Assembly (NCBI RefSeq): GCF_025717535.1
Contig: NZ_JAJIRO010000004.1
Location: 372,001 to 436,000 of the forward strand
Length of the DNA stretch: 64,000 nt
Source: Paucibacter sp. Y2R2-4
GTDB taxonomy: Bacteria > Pseudomonadota > Gammaproteobacteria > Burkholderiales > Burkholderiaceae_C
Direction of reading: 5' to 3'
The notes beneath the pieces are model-generated. The model saw only the letters and a list, made by a program, of their open reading frames with translations, made no database searches and was not told the origin of the DNA. A program made the position numbers and the translations under genes. Below are positions 56,401-63,342 of the stretch, piece by piece (within the stretch, counting starts at the first letter, position 1; each line of letters opens with the position of its first letter).

Positions 56401-56612
56401 TTCTCAATGGAGGAGCGGTAGCCGGTCACAACCACGGTTTCAAGTTGGCTGGCATCCGTCTTGGCCTCGGCCTTGCTGTCTGCCTTGTTCTCAGCCGGCG
56501 CTGTTTGCGCATGGGCGGCACTCAGCGCCAAGAGCGTGGCACCCACCGCTGCGGCGATGGGGGTTGTGGACCAACGTTGCTGTCGTGAAGCGAGAGAGGT
56601 TCTTGTCATCAT
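53487..56612 (-). CDS. TonB-dependent receptor
   Basis: 1041 residues. A signal sequence of about 35 residues ends near SAAHAQ. A TonB box ETVVVTG lies at residues 58-64. The plug domain follows (VITAEDIGKFPDKNVADALQ, VPGVVISRESSGG, SVRGLSPELT), then a long barrel with many periplasmic turns, ending with SGRVLYTGLSYKF. Large receptors of this kind (over 950 residues) commonly import glycans. AGGAG eight bases before ATG 56612 supports this start. Upstream in 56613-57121 are three copies of the LacI-type operator. It is the first gene of the minus-strand run. Confidence 0.95.
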   Translation of the reverse strand: MMTRTSLASRQQRWSTTPIAAAVGATLLALSAAHAQTAPAENKADSKAEAKTDASQLETVVVTGYRSSIEKSLAQKRDANSVIEVITAEDIGKFPDKNVADALQRVPGVVISRESSGGRPGSEGKSVSVRGLSPELTLTQLNGNFIASGEANSDPSRSFNYALLPASMLGKAELYKSSEARLDEGGVGGTVILHTRRPLDMPSGSAFGNVEGTWSDTTQRFDPQLSGMYSWRSEDKRFGLLGGVTYQKRQDRSLGVSTENFAWWSDKNSNGGLVNKPVDVNGHALPSGSGAWWGGCCTNGMTTQTGQHYSGFWMPTAVGFRDYDQQKERTGAQLTAQLKATDNLTLTANYFNFGLKDDYFLHQAKIAEWDMHVWDWDSPASAKTGRHLKGFTFDPSGTIVTGQQLQRNKPICSNADAAAAGVNPPTGWGETDCVMQTPSFYADIHHQTVKSQTFDFAGEWRSDFIDADFKIGRTQAKADSPLAFNIQINPRSFRNGVPGVGNTDSTWDLTGRPSATFSPQLQQNLMNGISEVDLGGTNSSFTANETWQNYAQVDFTKKLTIDWLDNLQFGLKYRDGGVHRHTGNNFWACPNFVDYDSSKFQSCDSGVGQAAYFQSQPTTNIPGGFSANTFPEINEQAYLDYLNKTYGSMRTRIEPNYVYNVGEKIWAGYFQANFSTDRLRGNVGLRLVQTKQHADSTDKVHDKRHFLYRDPSGSLVPCSDPNNSPVPGKGCQGGYVKDDLNVETYAVTSVDRSYTDVLPSLNVAYDLSNNLVLRGAASKVIARPSYGDIASPGDLTYCSTQYAQESQLAGGGCIPGWSGSGSNKNLEPFRATQFDLGLEWYFHRGSVLGGALFRKNVANFAVPVVVDQPQVINGQGAIVQGFQTTAAGRNAVSQGIELYAQHTFSSGLGFQANYTYNKTNKAAIDLNGQQLGESPLTGSAKTQANLTVFYETKDLLLRASYNHRGEVVNGLSSGMTVYSDPYAQVDLNAAYNFTDHLSLTASVLNLTKAESRQHLGNDTTARLVGNYYSGRVLYTGLSYKF

Positions 56613-56814
56613 CTTCTGTCTCCTGTTCGCACCCAAGAAGGGGCTTTGTTCGGTAGTAGCAGGGATGCCACAGGACTCGATGTATCGAGTCCTCCGGACC
56701 ATCCAACTTGAAGCGCCATGCAAATCTCAGCAACTCAAACCGCCCGGATCCGGCAGCTCGGTTTTGTTTGTCGCCCCAAGGCGCGTGGTCCGCGATTCGG
56801 GGATTACCCTAGGT

Positions 56815-56825
56815 ATTTACTAAAC
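56815..56825. promoter_or_regulatory. LacI-type operator, site 3
   Basis: ATTTACTAAAC, followed by AAACAAA. It lies about 200 bases upstream of the receptor start and matches the palindrome consensus at 10 of 11 positions counted outward from the central base. Confidence 0.7.
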
Positions 56826-56937
56826 AAACAAAACAGCGTTTAAAACCGCTGGGCATTGCATTTCACCCAGGTAAATTTATACAAAGGATGATTAAGACCT
56901 TCAACAAACTTTCATTTTTTGGCCGCAGTTTAGTTTT

Positions 56938-56948
56938 GTTTAGTAAAC
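56938..56948. promoter_or_regulatory. LacI-type operator, site 4
   Basis: GTTTAGTAAAC, a perfect palindrome around the central G. The best copy of the five, at the middle of the divergent spacer. Confidence 0.78.
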
Positions 56949-57104
56949 CAGAATGCGGCGGGCTTGCGACACTTGGCAGGCGCCATGCTCAAACCCTAGA
57001 CTCCGCGCAAGAGCAAGCCCTAGACTGCGCGCCACGCGGGCCTAGCGAGCATTTCAGCTGCTGTATTCAGCGCTTGTTAGGCGGAACAAAATCGACTCGA
57101 GTTT

Positions 57105-57115
57105 GTTTAGCAAAA
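57105..57115. promoter_or_regulatory. LacI-type operator, site 5
   Basis: GTTTAGCAAAA, a weaker copy ending seven bases before the ROK-kinase ATG at 57122, where a bound repressor would block transcription or early elongation. Confidence 0.6.
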
Positions 57116-57121
57116 CACTAA

Positions 57122-58171
57122 ATGAGTTCTCAGACCGCGAGTTGCAGCAAACCTCACGAGGCCTTTCCCATGTCCCCAATTTCCCTTGCCGCAAGCAAAG
57201 CCAAAACCCAGCTCAACTCCATGCCCAATACCCCAGGCGATGTGCTGCTGGCTGATATTGGAGGCTCGCATATCAGGCTGGGACGACTGCGTCAGGGGCA
57301 AGGGTCAGAGCCGACTTGCGAACTGATTGCCACCCTGCCCACGCCCACCCAGGATTGGTCGCTGTTCAGCACGGCCTTGTGCGAGACCGTGCGCCCATTC
57401 ATGAAGTCCGCATCCGCTTTGTCCATCTCAATCGCCGGCCTGGTGGCGCCTGAAACCGGACAAGTCACCGCCGCCAACATCCCCTGCCTGGCCTCGCGGC
57501 CTCTGGCCCAGGAACTGCAGGCTCTATTGGGCCTGCCAGTGATCGTCACCAATGACGCCGATTGCGCCGCCTTGGCCGAGGCCAGGGTCGGCGTCGGGCG
57601 GGGCCACGACGTGGTGTTTTGCGCCATCCTGGGCACCGGGGTCGGAGGTGGATTGGTGGTCAACGAGCGCCTGGTGCGCGGCGCCGGCGGCCTCACCGGG
57701 GAATGGGGCCATGGCCCCGTCGTGAACGAGGCGCTCTTGCGAACCGGCGACGGCCGCAGTGTGACCTTGCCCCGATTCGCATGTGGATGCGGCTTGAGCG
57801 GCTGCGTCGATACCGTGGGCGGCGCGCGCGGCTTGGAGCGGCTGCACAGCTTTTTGCATCAAACGAAATTGAACAGCCGGCAAATCCTAGAAGCCTGGTT
57901 GGACGCCGAGCCCACGGCTGTAGCGACGGTGCAGGCCTATATCGAGCTGGTGTCGGGGCCGCTGGCCTTGGTCGTCAATGTCACTGGGGCCAGCGTGGTG
58001 CCCGTCTGCGGCGGCCTGAGCCGCTGTGCTGAGCTGATCACGGTCTTGGATGTGGCGGTGCGCAAGCAAATTCTGCGCAAAGGCGATCAAGCCCTGCTCG
58101 TGCCCAGCCAGCTGAATGACCAAGCCGGATTGATCGGCGCGGCCTATGCGGCCGAAGCCTTCTTCCAATGA
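57122..58171 (+). CDS. ROK-family sugar kinase (glucose or N-acetylglucosamine)
   Basis: 349 residues. ROK fold: LLADIGGSHIRLG (ATP phosphate loop), VTNDADCAALAEA (catalytic Asp region), GTGVGGGLVV, GEWGHG, and the zinc site CGCGLSGCVD. The last is diagnostic of the family. Likely products are glucose-6-phosphate or GlcNAc-6-phosphate; in an N-glycan locus both are plausible. The first 45 residues look unstructured, so in-frame ATGs at 57170 or 57221 are also possible; no ribosome site is clear for any. It overlaps cutC by 4 bases (ATGA). Confidence 0.88.
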   Translation: MSSQTASCSKPHEAFPMSPISLAASKAKTQLNSMPNTPGDVLLADIGGSHIRLGRLRQGQGSEPTCELIATLPTPTQDWSLFSTALCETVRPFMKSASALSISIAGLVAPETGQVTAANIPCLASRPLAQELQALLGLPVIVTNDADCAALAEARVGVGRGHDVVFCAILGTGVGGGLVVNERLVRGAGGLTGEWGHGPVVNEALLRTGDGRSVTLPRFACGCGLSGCVDTVGGARGLERLHSFLHQTKLNSRQILEAWLDAEPTAVATVQAYIELVSGPLALVVNVTGASVVPVCGGLSRCAELITVLDVAVRKQILRKGDQALLVPSQLNDQAGLIGAAYAAEAFFQ

Positions 58172-58914
58172 GCCAAACCATGCGATTGCTTGATGTGTTG
58201 CTCGAAGTTTGTGTGGACGATGTCGCGGGCATGGAGGCCGCCGTCGAAGGCGGCGCCGACCGCATCGAGCTCTGTAGCAGCCTGGACCTGGGCGGCCTCA
58301 CGCCCTCGGCCGGGCTGATGCGGGAGGCCGCCAAGCTGCCCATCCCGGTGCATGCGCTGATTCGCCCGCGCGCTGGAGGCTTTGTCTACGGCGCGGCCGA
58401 AGAGCGGGTCATGCGCCGAGATATTGAGCAAGCCGCCGAACAAGGTCTGGCCGGCCTGGCCATCGGCGCGATGAACCCTGAGGGCCGCTTGGATCTGCCC
58501 CTGCTGCGGCGCTTGATTCAAGCCGCGCCTGGGCTGCAACTGACCCTGCACCGCGCTTTTGACTTGGTGCGTGAGCCGCAAGCGGCCTTGGAGGAAGCCA
58601 TCTCGCTGGGCTTTCACCGTATTCTCAGTTCGGGCGGAGCGCTGACCGCGCCGGCCGGCACCGCGCAACTCGCCGCCCTGGTCGCACAAAGCCATGGCCG
58701 CATCCAAATCCTGGCCGGCAGCGGCATCCAGGCCGAGAACGTGCAAGCCTTGCTCAGCGCCAGCAACGTGCCGGAGATTCATGCCTCCTGCCGCGCGCCG
58801 GCCCTTGCCGCCACCCCCGAATTGCTGGCCTTTGGCTTTGCCGCCCCCAGCGCCCGCGCCACCTCGGCCGCCTTGGTGCGGGCCTTGAAGGAGCAGCTGC
58901 TGGCGCACCCTTGA
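58168..58914 (+). CDS. cutC: CutC family TIM-barrel protein
   Basis: 248 residues. Family marks are LLEVCVDDVAGMEAAVEGGADRIELC, GGLTPSAGLM, HALIRPRAGGF, TLHRAFD, RILSSGG and AGSGI. CutC was first linked to copper homeostasis in E. coli but that role is disputed, and the conserved TIM barrel looks like an enzyme. It starts in a 4-base overlap with the ROK kinase and lies at the edge of the glycan locus, hinting at a carbohydrate-related role here. That is inference. Confidence 0.92.
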   Translation: MSQTMRLLDVLLEVCVDDVAGMEAAVEGGADRIELCSSLDLGGLTPSAGLMREAAKLPIPVHALIRPRAGGFVYGAAEERVMRRDIEQAAEQGLAGLAIGAMNPEGRLDLPLLRRLIQAAPGLQLTLHRAFDLVREPQAALEEAISLGFHRILSSGGALTAPAGTAQLAALVAQSHGRIQILAGSGIQAENVQALLSASNVPEIHASCRAPALAATPELLAFGFAAPSARATSAALVRALKEQLLAHP

Positions 58915-58930
58915 GTTGCGCAGCAGGCAA

Positions 58931-58963
58931 GAAAAAGGCCCGTCGCCTTGGGGCTACGGGCCT
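58931..58963 (-). terminator. Rho-independent terminator of ssb
   Basis: Stem AGGCCCGT (58936-58943) with ACGGGCCT (58956-58963). On the minus strand the stem is followed by TTTTTC, as expected. It begins 28 bases after the ssb stop. Confidence 0.85.
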
Positions 58964-58990
58964 GATGTTGCGGGATCTGAATAGATCCGG

Positions 58991-59548
58991 TTAAAAGGGG
59001 ATGTCGTCATCCATATCGTCAAAGCCGGTCGCCGACTTCGGCGCTGGCGCCGGGCGAGCTGCCGGTGGGCGCGCTGCGGGTGGGCGAGCTGCCGGAGCAC
59101 GGGCCGGAGCGCTGTACTCGTCGTCGCCGCCACCATAGCCACCACCGCCGCCGCCACGGGCTTCACCACGGCCACCGCCGTAGCCGCCACCGCCGCCGCC
59201 TTCGTCACCGCTGTCGCGGCCGCCGAGCAGCTGCATTTCGGTGGCGATGATTTCAGTCGTGTAGACCTCTTTGCCTTCTTTGTCGGTCCACTTGCGGGTG
59301 CGCAGGCGTCCTTCGACATAGAGCGGGCGGCCCTTCTTGCAGTATTGGCCGACGATTTCAGCCAGCTTGTCATTGAAGACCACGCGGTGCCATTCGGTCT
59401 CTTCCTGCTTCTCGCCGGACTCGCGGTTCTTCCAGCTGCGGGTGGTGGCCAGGCTGAGGGTGCAAAACGCCACGCCGCTGGGGTTGTAGCGCAGCTCGGG
59501 GTCGCGCCCCAAATTGCCGATGAGAATGACTTTATTGACCGAGGCCAT
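58991..59548 (-). CDS. ssb: Single-stranded DNA-binding protein
   Basis: 185 residues. OB-fold at residues 1-110 ([57 protein letters not shown]). The linker is Gly-rich with GGGGYGGG repeats, then a run of PAARP repeats. It ends in DDDIPF, the acidic tip that recruits replication and repair proteins. Tetramer in the cytoplasm. The linker repeats could vary in length between strains. Confidence 0.98.
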   Translation of the reverse strand: MASVNKVILIGNLGRDPELRYNPSGVAFCTLSLATTRSWKNRESGEKQEETEWHRVVFNDKLAEIVGQYCKKGRPLYVEGRLRTRKWTDKEGKEVYTTEIIATEMQLLGGRDSGDEGGGGGGYGGGRGEARGGGGGGYGGGDDEYSAPARAPAARPPAARPPAARPAPAPKSATGFDDMDDDIPF

Positions 59549-59740
59549 GATGGGGCTTTCCGCTGACTGTCTGAAGATTCCGACCCAGGATTATGCCGCC
59601 AGCGCTCTCACTCACGGTCCAAGGGCTTGCCCGATGCCGCCCAAACCCCTCCACACCCCAAGCCCGCAGATCAAACCCCGCTTCCCGCACTTAGGCGCCT
59701 GCTTGGGCATTCGAGGCGCGGCCTTGCCTAAGATGCCGCC

Positions 59741-60862
59741 ATGGATCAGAGAATTGTCAGCAATGCCCAGGACAAGCCCAGCCCGCCGCAACGGCGTTTT
59801 TGGCTCGCCTATGCCGGCATCTGCCTGCTGACCTGGTCGCTCTACGTCCTGGCCGGCACCGATTACCAGCGCGGCCCCTGGCTGCTGTGGTCGGCGGTGT
59901 ACGAGGCCACGCTGACGCTGTGGGCGCCGATGTTGCTGGGCACCCTGGTCTGGCCCTGGATGGGCTGGCTGCATCGCCAAGAGCTCGGCATCAAAGGCCA
60001 ATTGGCCGTGCACGGCCTGGCGGGCCTGCTGTTCAGCGCCTGCTGGCTGGGCGCTGATGTGGCGCTGGCCGGCCTGCTGTTCGGCACCGCACATGCACGG
60101 GCCACGCTGGAGCAGGCGGCCGCTTGGCGCTTGCTGACCGGCTTGTTCGTCTATGTGCCCCTGGCGACGGGCTTTGCTGCCGTGCTGAACGCCCGCCAAG
60201 CGCGCGCCAGCGCCATCGCCGCTGCCCAGGCCGAGAGCGCGCTGGCACGGGCCGAGCTGGCGGCCATCAGCGGCAAGCTGAATCCGCATTTTTTGTTCAA
60301 TACCCTGAACTCGCTGATCGCCCTGACCCGCAAGGACGCCAAAGCCGCCGAGCAGGCCTTGATGCGCTTTTCAGACATGCTGCGCTATGTGCTGGCCAGC
60401 AAGCGCAGCAGCGCCGACCGGGTGAGCTTGCGAGAAGAACTCGACTTTGTGCGCGACTATCTGGCCCTGGAGTCACTGCGCTTGGGCGCGCGCCTGCAGC
60501 TGAGCTGGGACATCGCCGAGGACACCCTCGACGACGAACTGCCGCCGCTGACCCTGCAGCCCTTGGTGGAGAACAGCATTGTTCACGGCATCGCCCCGCG
60601 CCTGCAGGGCGGCACCATCAGCATCAGCGCCCGCCGCGATGCCTTGTCCCAAGACTTGAACCTGAGCGTGCACGATGACGGCGGCGGCTGCGACCCGCTC
60701 AGCCTGGAAGGGCCGCCAACCGAAGCCAAGCTCGGCGGCATTGGCCTGGGCGCGCTGCGGCGCCGCTTCAAGCTGGACTACGAAGGCCGCGCACGCCTGC
60801 ACATTCATACCGCCCCCGGCGCCGGCTTTCGCGTCGATTTGAGAATTCCGCAAACGCTATGA
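59741..60862 (+). CDS. LytS-type membrane sensor histidine kinase
   Basis: 373 residues. About four to five N-terminal transmembrane helices (20-155) without a separate periplasmic domain, then the His_kinase dimer region with LNPHFLFNTLNSL (His183) and a C-terminal ATPase domain (LQPLVENSIVHGI, HDDGGGC, GIGLGALRRR). It overlaps its LytTR partner by 4 bases (ATGA). Signal unknown. The pair plus the following gene make one operon. Confidence 0.94.
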   Translation: MDQRIVSNAQDKPSPPQRRFWLAYAGICLLTWSLYVLAGTDYQRGPWLLWSAVYEATLTLWAPMLLGTLVWPWMGWLHRQELGIKGQLAVHGLAGLLFSACWLGADVALAGLLFGTAHARATLEQAAAWRLLTGLFVYVPLATGFAAVLNARQARASAIAAAQAESALARAELAAISGKLNPHFLFNTLNSLIALTRKDAKAAEQALMRFSDMLRYVLASKRSSADRVSLREELDFVRDYLALESLRLGARLQLSWDIAEDTLDDELPPLTLQPLVENSIVHGIAPRLQGGTISISARRDALSQDLNLSVHDDGGGCDPLSLEGPPTEAKLGGIGLGALRRRFKLDYEGRARLHIHTAPGAGFRVDLRIPQTL

Positions 60863-61638
60863 ACCACAGCAACACCCGCATCAGCACCCTGATCGCCGAA
60901 GACGAACCCTTGGCCAGCGAAGCCCTGGCCGAATGGGTCAAGCAGCAGCCGCAGCTGGAGCTGGTGGCCTGCTGCGCCGACGGCATCAGCGCCCTGGCCG
61001 AAATCCGCCGCCTGCAGCCGGCCTTGGTCTTCATGGACATTCAGATGCCAGGCCTGACCGGCTTGCAAGTCTTGCGCGCGCTGGCCGATGCCAATGAGCT
61101 GGAAGGCCAGGCCCAGCCGCGCGTCATTTTCACCACCGCTTACGACGAACATGCACTGACCGCGTTTGAGTTGCATGCAGCCGACTATCTGCTCAAGCCC
61201 TTCTCGCAAGAGCGTTTCAATGAGGCGGTGGAACATGCTTTGCGCTCACTGCCGTCCAGCCCCGGCCTGGGCTCCTCGCTGGAAGCGGCCTCGGCCATGA
61301 GCGACACCACGCCGCTGACTCGCATCTTGGTGCGCGACCAGGGCAAGATCTTCCCGCTGCAGGTGGACGCGATCGAGTACCTGCGCTCTGACATCAAGTA
61401 CACCGCCGTTGCCAGCGCCGGCAAGCAGTTCTTGGTGCGCCTACCGATCGCCGCCTTTGAGCAGCGCCTGGATTCGCAGCGCTTTCTGAAGCTGCAGCGC
61501 AGCTGCATCGTCAACCTGGACTATGTGGTCTCGATGACGCCGGACGAAAACTCGCAGCTGATTGTGCAGATGCAAGACGGCAGCCGCTTCACCGCCAATC
61601 GTGAAGTTTCGAAGATGTTGAGGGAGCAATCGATATGA
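60859..61638 (+). CDS. LytTR-family response regulator
   Basis: 259 residues. Receiver domain (1-120) with TLIAEDEPLA, phospho-acceptor Asp60 in FMDIQMPG, and TTAYDEHALTAF with the switch Thr. A LytTR DNA-binding domain follows (about 150-259; IEYLRSDIKYTAV, and KLQRSCIVNLDYV). It overlaps the kinase upstream and the GIN-domain gene downstream by 4 bases each (ATGA), so it is likely to control that or nearby genes. Confidence 0.96.
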   Translation: MNHSNTRISTLIAEDEPLASEALAEWVKQQPQLELVACCADGISALAEIRRLQPALVFMDIQMPGLTGLQVLRALADANELEGQAQPRVIFTTAYDEHALTAFELHAADYLLKPFSQERFNEAVEHALRSLPSSPGLGSSLEAASAMSDTTPLTRILVRDQGKIFPLQVDAIEYLRSDIKYTAVASAGKQFLVRLPIAAFEQRLDSQRFLKLQRSCIVNLDYVVSMTPDENSQLIVQMQDGSRFTANREVSKMLREQSI

Positions 61639-62423
61639 GTCTGCTAGCGAGTTTGCGTGCTGTCGCCCTGGGCCTGGTGTCCGCCGGGCTGGCAAGCCCG
61701 GGCTGGTCGCAGACGCCGACGGCGCCTGCAACGCCCACAGCGCCAGCAACGGGCGAAGGCCGCACCTACAGCTCACGCCCCTTTGAGCGGGTGGAGTTGG
61801 CGGGCTCGGCCAATGTGCGGCTGTTTCAAGGCGATCGCGACCAGGTCTTTGTGCTCGGCGATGCCGAAGCGCAAAAAGCCATCGAGCTCGATTTCAGCGG
61901 CGACCGACTGCAAATTCGCTCAGTGGACGGTTGGAAGATGTGGCGCAGCCAAAAGCCCATGGTCGACGTGACCCTGCGCAAGCTCTCGCAACTGAGTCTG
62001 TCGGGGGCGGGTGATCTGTACGCACCGGGCACGATGCGCACCGAGCACTTGCAGATCAGCATCTCGGGCGCTGGCGCGGCCCGCTTTGACGATTTGGTGT
62101 GCGATCGCCTGTCCTTTGGCATCTCGGGCGCCGGTGAAGGTCGCTTCAGCGGCCAGGCCAATGAAATGAACCTGCGCATCTCGGGCAAGGGCCGCTTGCA
62201 AGCCGAAAACCTGCAGACCGCCAAAGCCAGCATCAGCATCAGCGGCATCGGCGGCGCCGAGGTCTGGGCCACCGAGATTTTGAAGTTGAGCGTCTCAGGC
62301 TTTGGCCAAATTGACTACTGGGGGCATCCGGAAGTCAGCCGCAATCAAAGCGGCATCGCCAAGATCAATGCCCGTGGCGACAAGGCCATCCCCGCTCGCG
62401 GCGCGCCTATCGCTCAGCCGTGA
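61635..62423 (+). CDS. Secreted GIN-domain (DUF2807) protein
   Basis: 262 residues. A signal peptide (VALGLVSAGLASPGWSQ), Pro/Ala-Thr linker, and a beta-helical GIN region with repeating SGAG units (LSLSGAGDLYA, ISISGAGAARF, FGISGAGEGRF). Such proteins are of unknown function, in the envelope. Its start overlaps the response regulator stop (ATGA). The system may sense or adjust envelope state, an inference from operon layout alone. Confidence 0.85.
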   Translation: MSLLASLRAVALGLVSAGLASPGWSQTPTAPATPTAPATGEGRTYSSRPFERVELAGSANVRLFQGDRDQVFVLGDAEAQKAIELDFSGDRLQIRSVDGWKMWRSQKPMVDVTLRKLSQLSLSGAGDLYAPGTMRTEHLQISISGAGAARFDDLVCDRLSFGISGAGEGRFSGQANEMNLRISGKGRLQAENLQTAKASISISGIGGAEVWATEILKLSVSGFGQIDYWGHPEVSRNQSGIAKINARGDKAIPARGAPIAQP

Positions 62424-62480
62424 GCTTGGCGATTTACTGACCCCGGTCAGTTCCATTGCACGCTCGGTTTGCGCCTAGAA

Positions 62481-62510
62481 AAAGCCCGCGCGACAGCGTC
62501 GCACGGGCTT
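62481..62510 (-). terminator. Rho-independent terminator of PEP-CTERM gene
   Basis: AAGCCCG and CGGGCTT arms at 62482-62510 with additional GCGAC/GTCGC pairing. On the minus strand it is followed by TTTTTC. It lies 50 bases after the stop at 62561. Confidence 0.8.
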
Positions 62511-62560
62511 CTGCAAGCTGTTCTTGAACCAGCCAGCGGGCCGCAAGGGCCCGCCAACGA

Positions 62561-63253
62561 TCAGGCGCGGCGACGCTTGGCCACGGCGGCCAGCAAGCCC
62601 AGACCCAGGGCCATCAGCGCATAGCTCTCTGGCTCAGGCACAGCAGTCGTGAAGCTCAGATTGTCCAAAGACACATTGCCGCCAGTCACGCTGAAAGCGT
62701 AGATGTCAGCCGCATCGCGCTTGAAGCCCAGAAACTGGCCTTCGTTATAGCTGTCGAACGGGGTGCTGATGCTGTAGTTGAAGCTCTCCAGCAAAGCGCC
62801 GTTTTGGCCATAGGCGCTCAAGGTGATGCTGTTGGCAGCGCCTTCAGCACGGTACTGGTTCAAATAGGCGCCAATGCCGTCAACGCCCTGGTTGAAGTCA
62901 AAACGCAGGCCTTCGCTGGCGGTCGCCACGAAGTTGCCGCTGCCGGTGGGCGTGTCCACCAGACCATCGATGGGGTTGCCGCGAGCGCCCCACAGGCCGT
63001 TTTCACCCAGGTCACGGTTGTTGGCGCCCAGCTCCGTGCTGAAGCCGGAGGTCAGCAACACCGAGCTGCCGGTCTCCACCAGACCGACTTCGACCGGATC
63101 CGGCAAGAACAGGCCTTCCAGGCTGTTGAAGGTGACACGCTTGGCGGCGGCGAAGCCAGCGTCCGAATCCACCGAAGCTGCCTGGGCAGCGCCTTGAGCC
63201 ATCAGGCCCACCAAAGTTGCGGCCACCAGGGCCAGGGTCTTTTGTTTGAACAT
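62561..63253 (-). CDS. PEP-CTERM sorting-domain protein
   Basis: 230 residues from ATG 63253. GGAG lies seven bases before ATG. Signal peptide (LALVAATLVGLMAQGAAQA), then a beta-rich domain with FNSLEG, GVDGIGAYLNQYRA and ISTPFDSYNEGQFLGF, typical of short secreted PEP-CTERM proteins. The C-terminus is VPEPESYALMALGLGLLAAV with KRRRA, the full sorting signal. No exosortase lies in the window. The open frame extends to 63523 upstream but adds non-protein-like sequence. Confidence 0.9.
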   Translation of the reverse strand: MFKQKTLALVAATLVGLMAQGAAQAASVDSDAGFAAAKRVTFNSLEGLFLPDPVEVGLVETGSSVLLTSGFSTELGANNRDLGENGLWGARGNPIDGLVDTPTGSGNFVATASEGLRFDFNQGVDGIGAYLNQYRAEGAANSITLSAYGQNGALLESFNYSISTPFDSYNEGQFLGFKRDAADIYAFSVTGGNVSLDNLSFTTAVPEPESYALMALGLGLLAAVAKRRRA

Positions 63254-63342
63254 GGTCTTACTCCAGATTTCGTTGATCTTGGCCGTGTCGATACGAGGGT
63301 CAGGTCTTGCCTCAAGTCCTGACCCCGCGGCCTCGCGGTGAT

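Larger units (their letters stand above)
56613..57121. promoter_or_regulatory. Divergent control region of receptor and ROK kinase genes
   Basis: About 500 bases with no gene. It contains three copies of the LacI-type palindrome (56815, 56938, 57105), spaced 123 and 167 bases apart. The centre is AT-rich, with TTGTTTAG repeated around the second and third copies. Candidate promoters run both ways. Open frames in it are not protein-like. Confidence 0.7.

Noticed and set aside
59065-59250. Tandem repeats in ssb as a CRISPR-like array
   Set aside because: They encode the Gly-rich and PAARP linker of SSB; there are no regular spacers.
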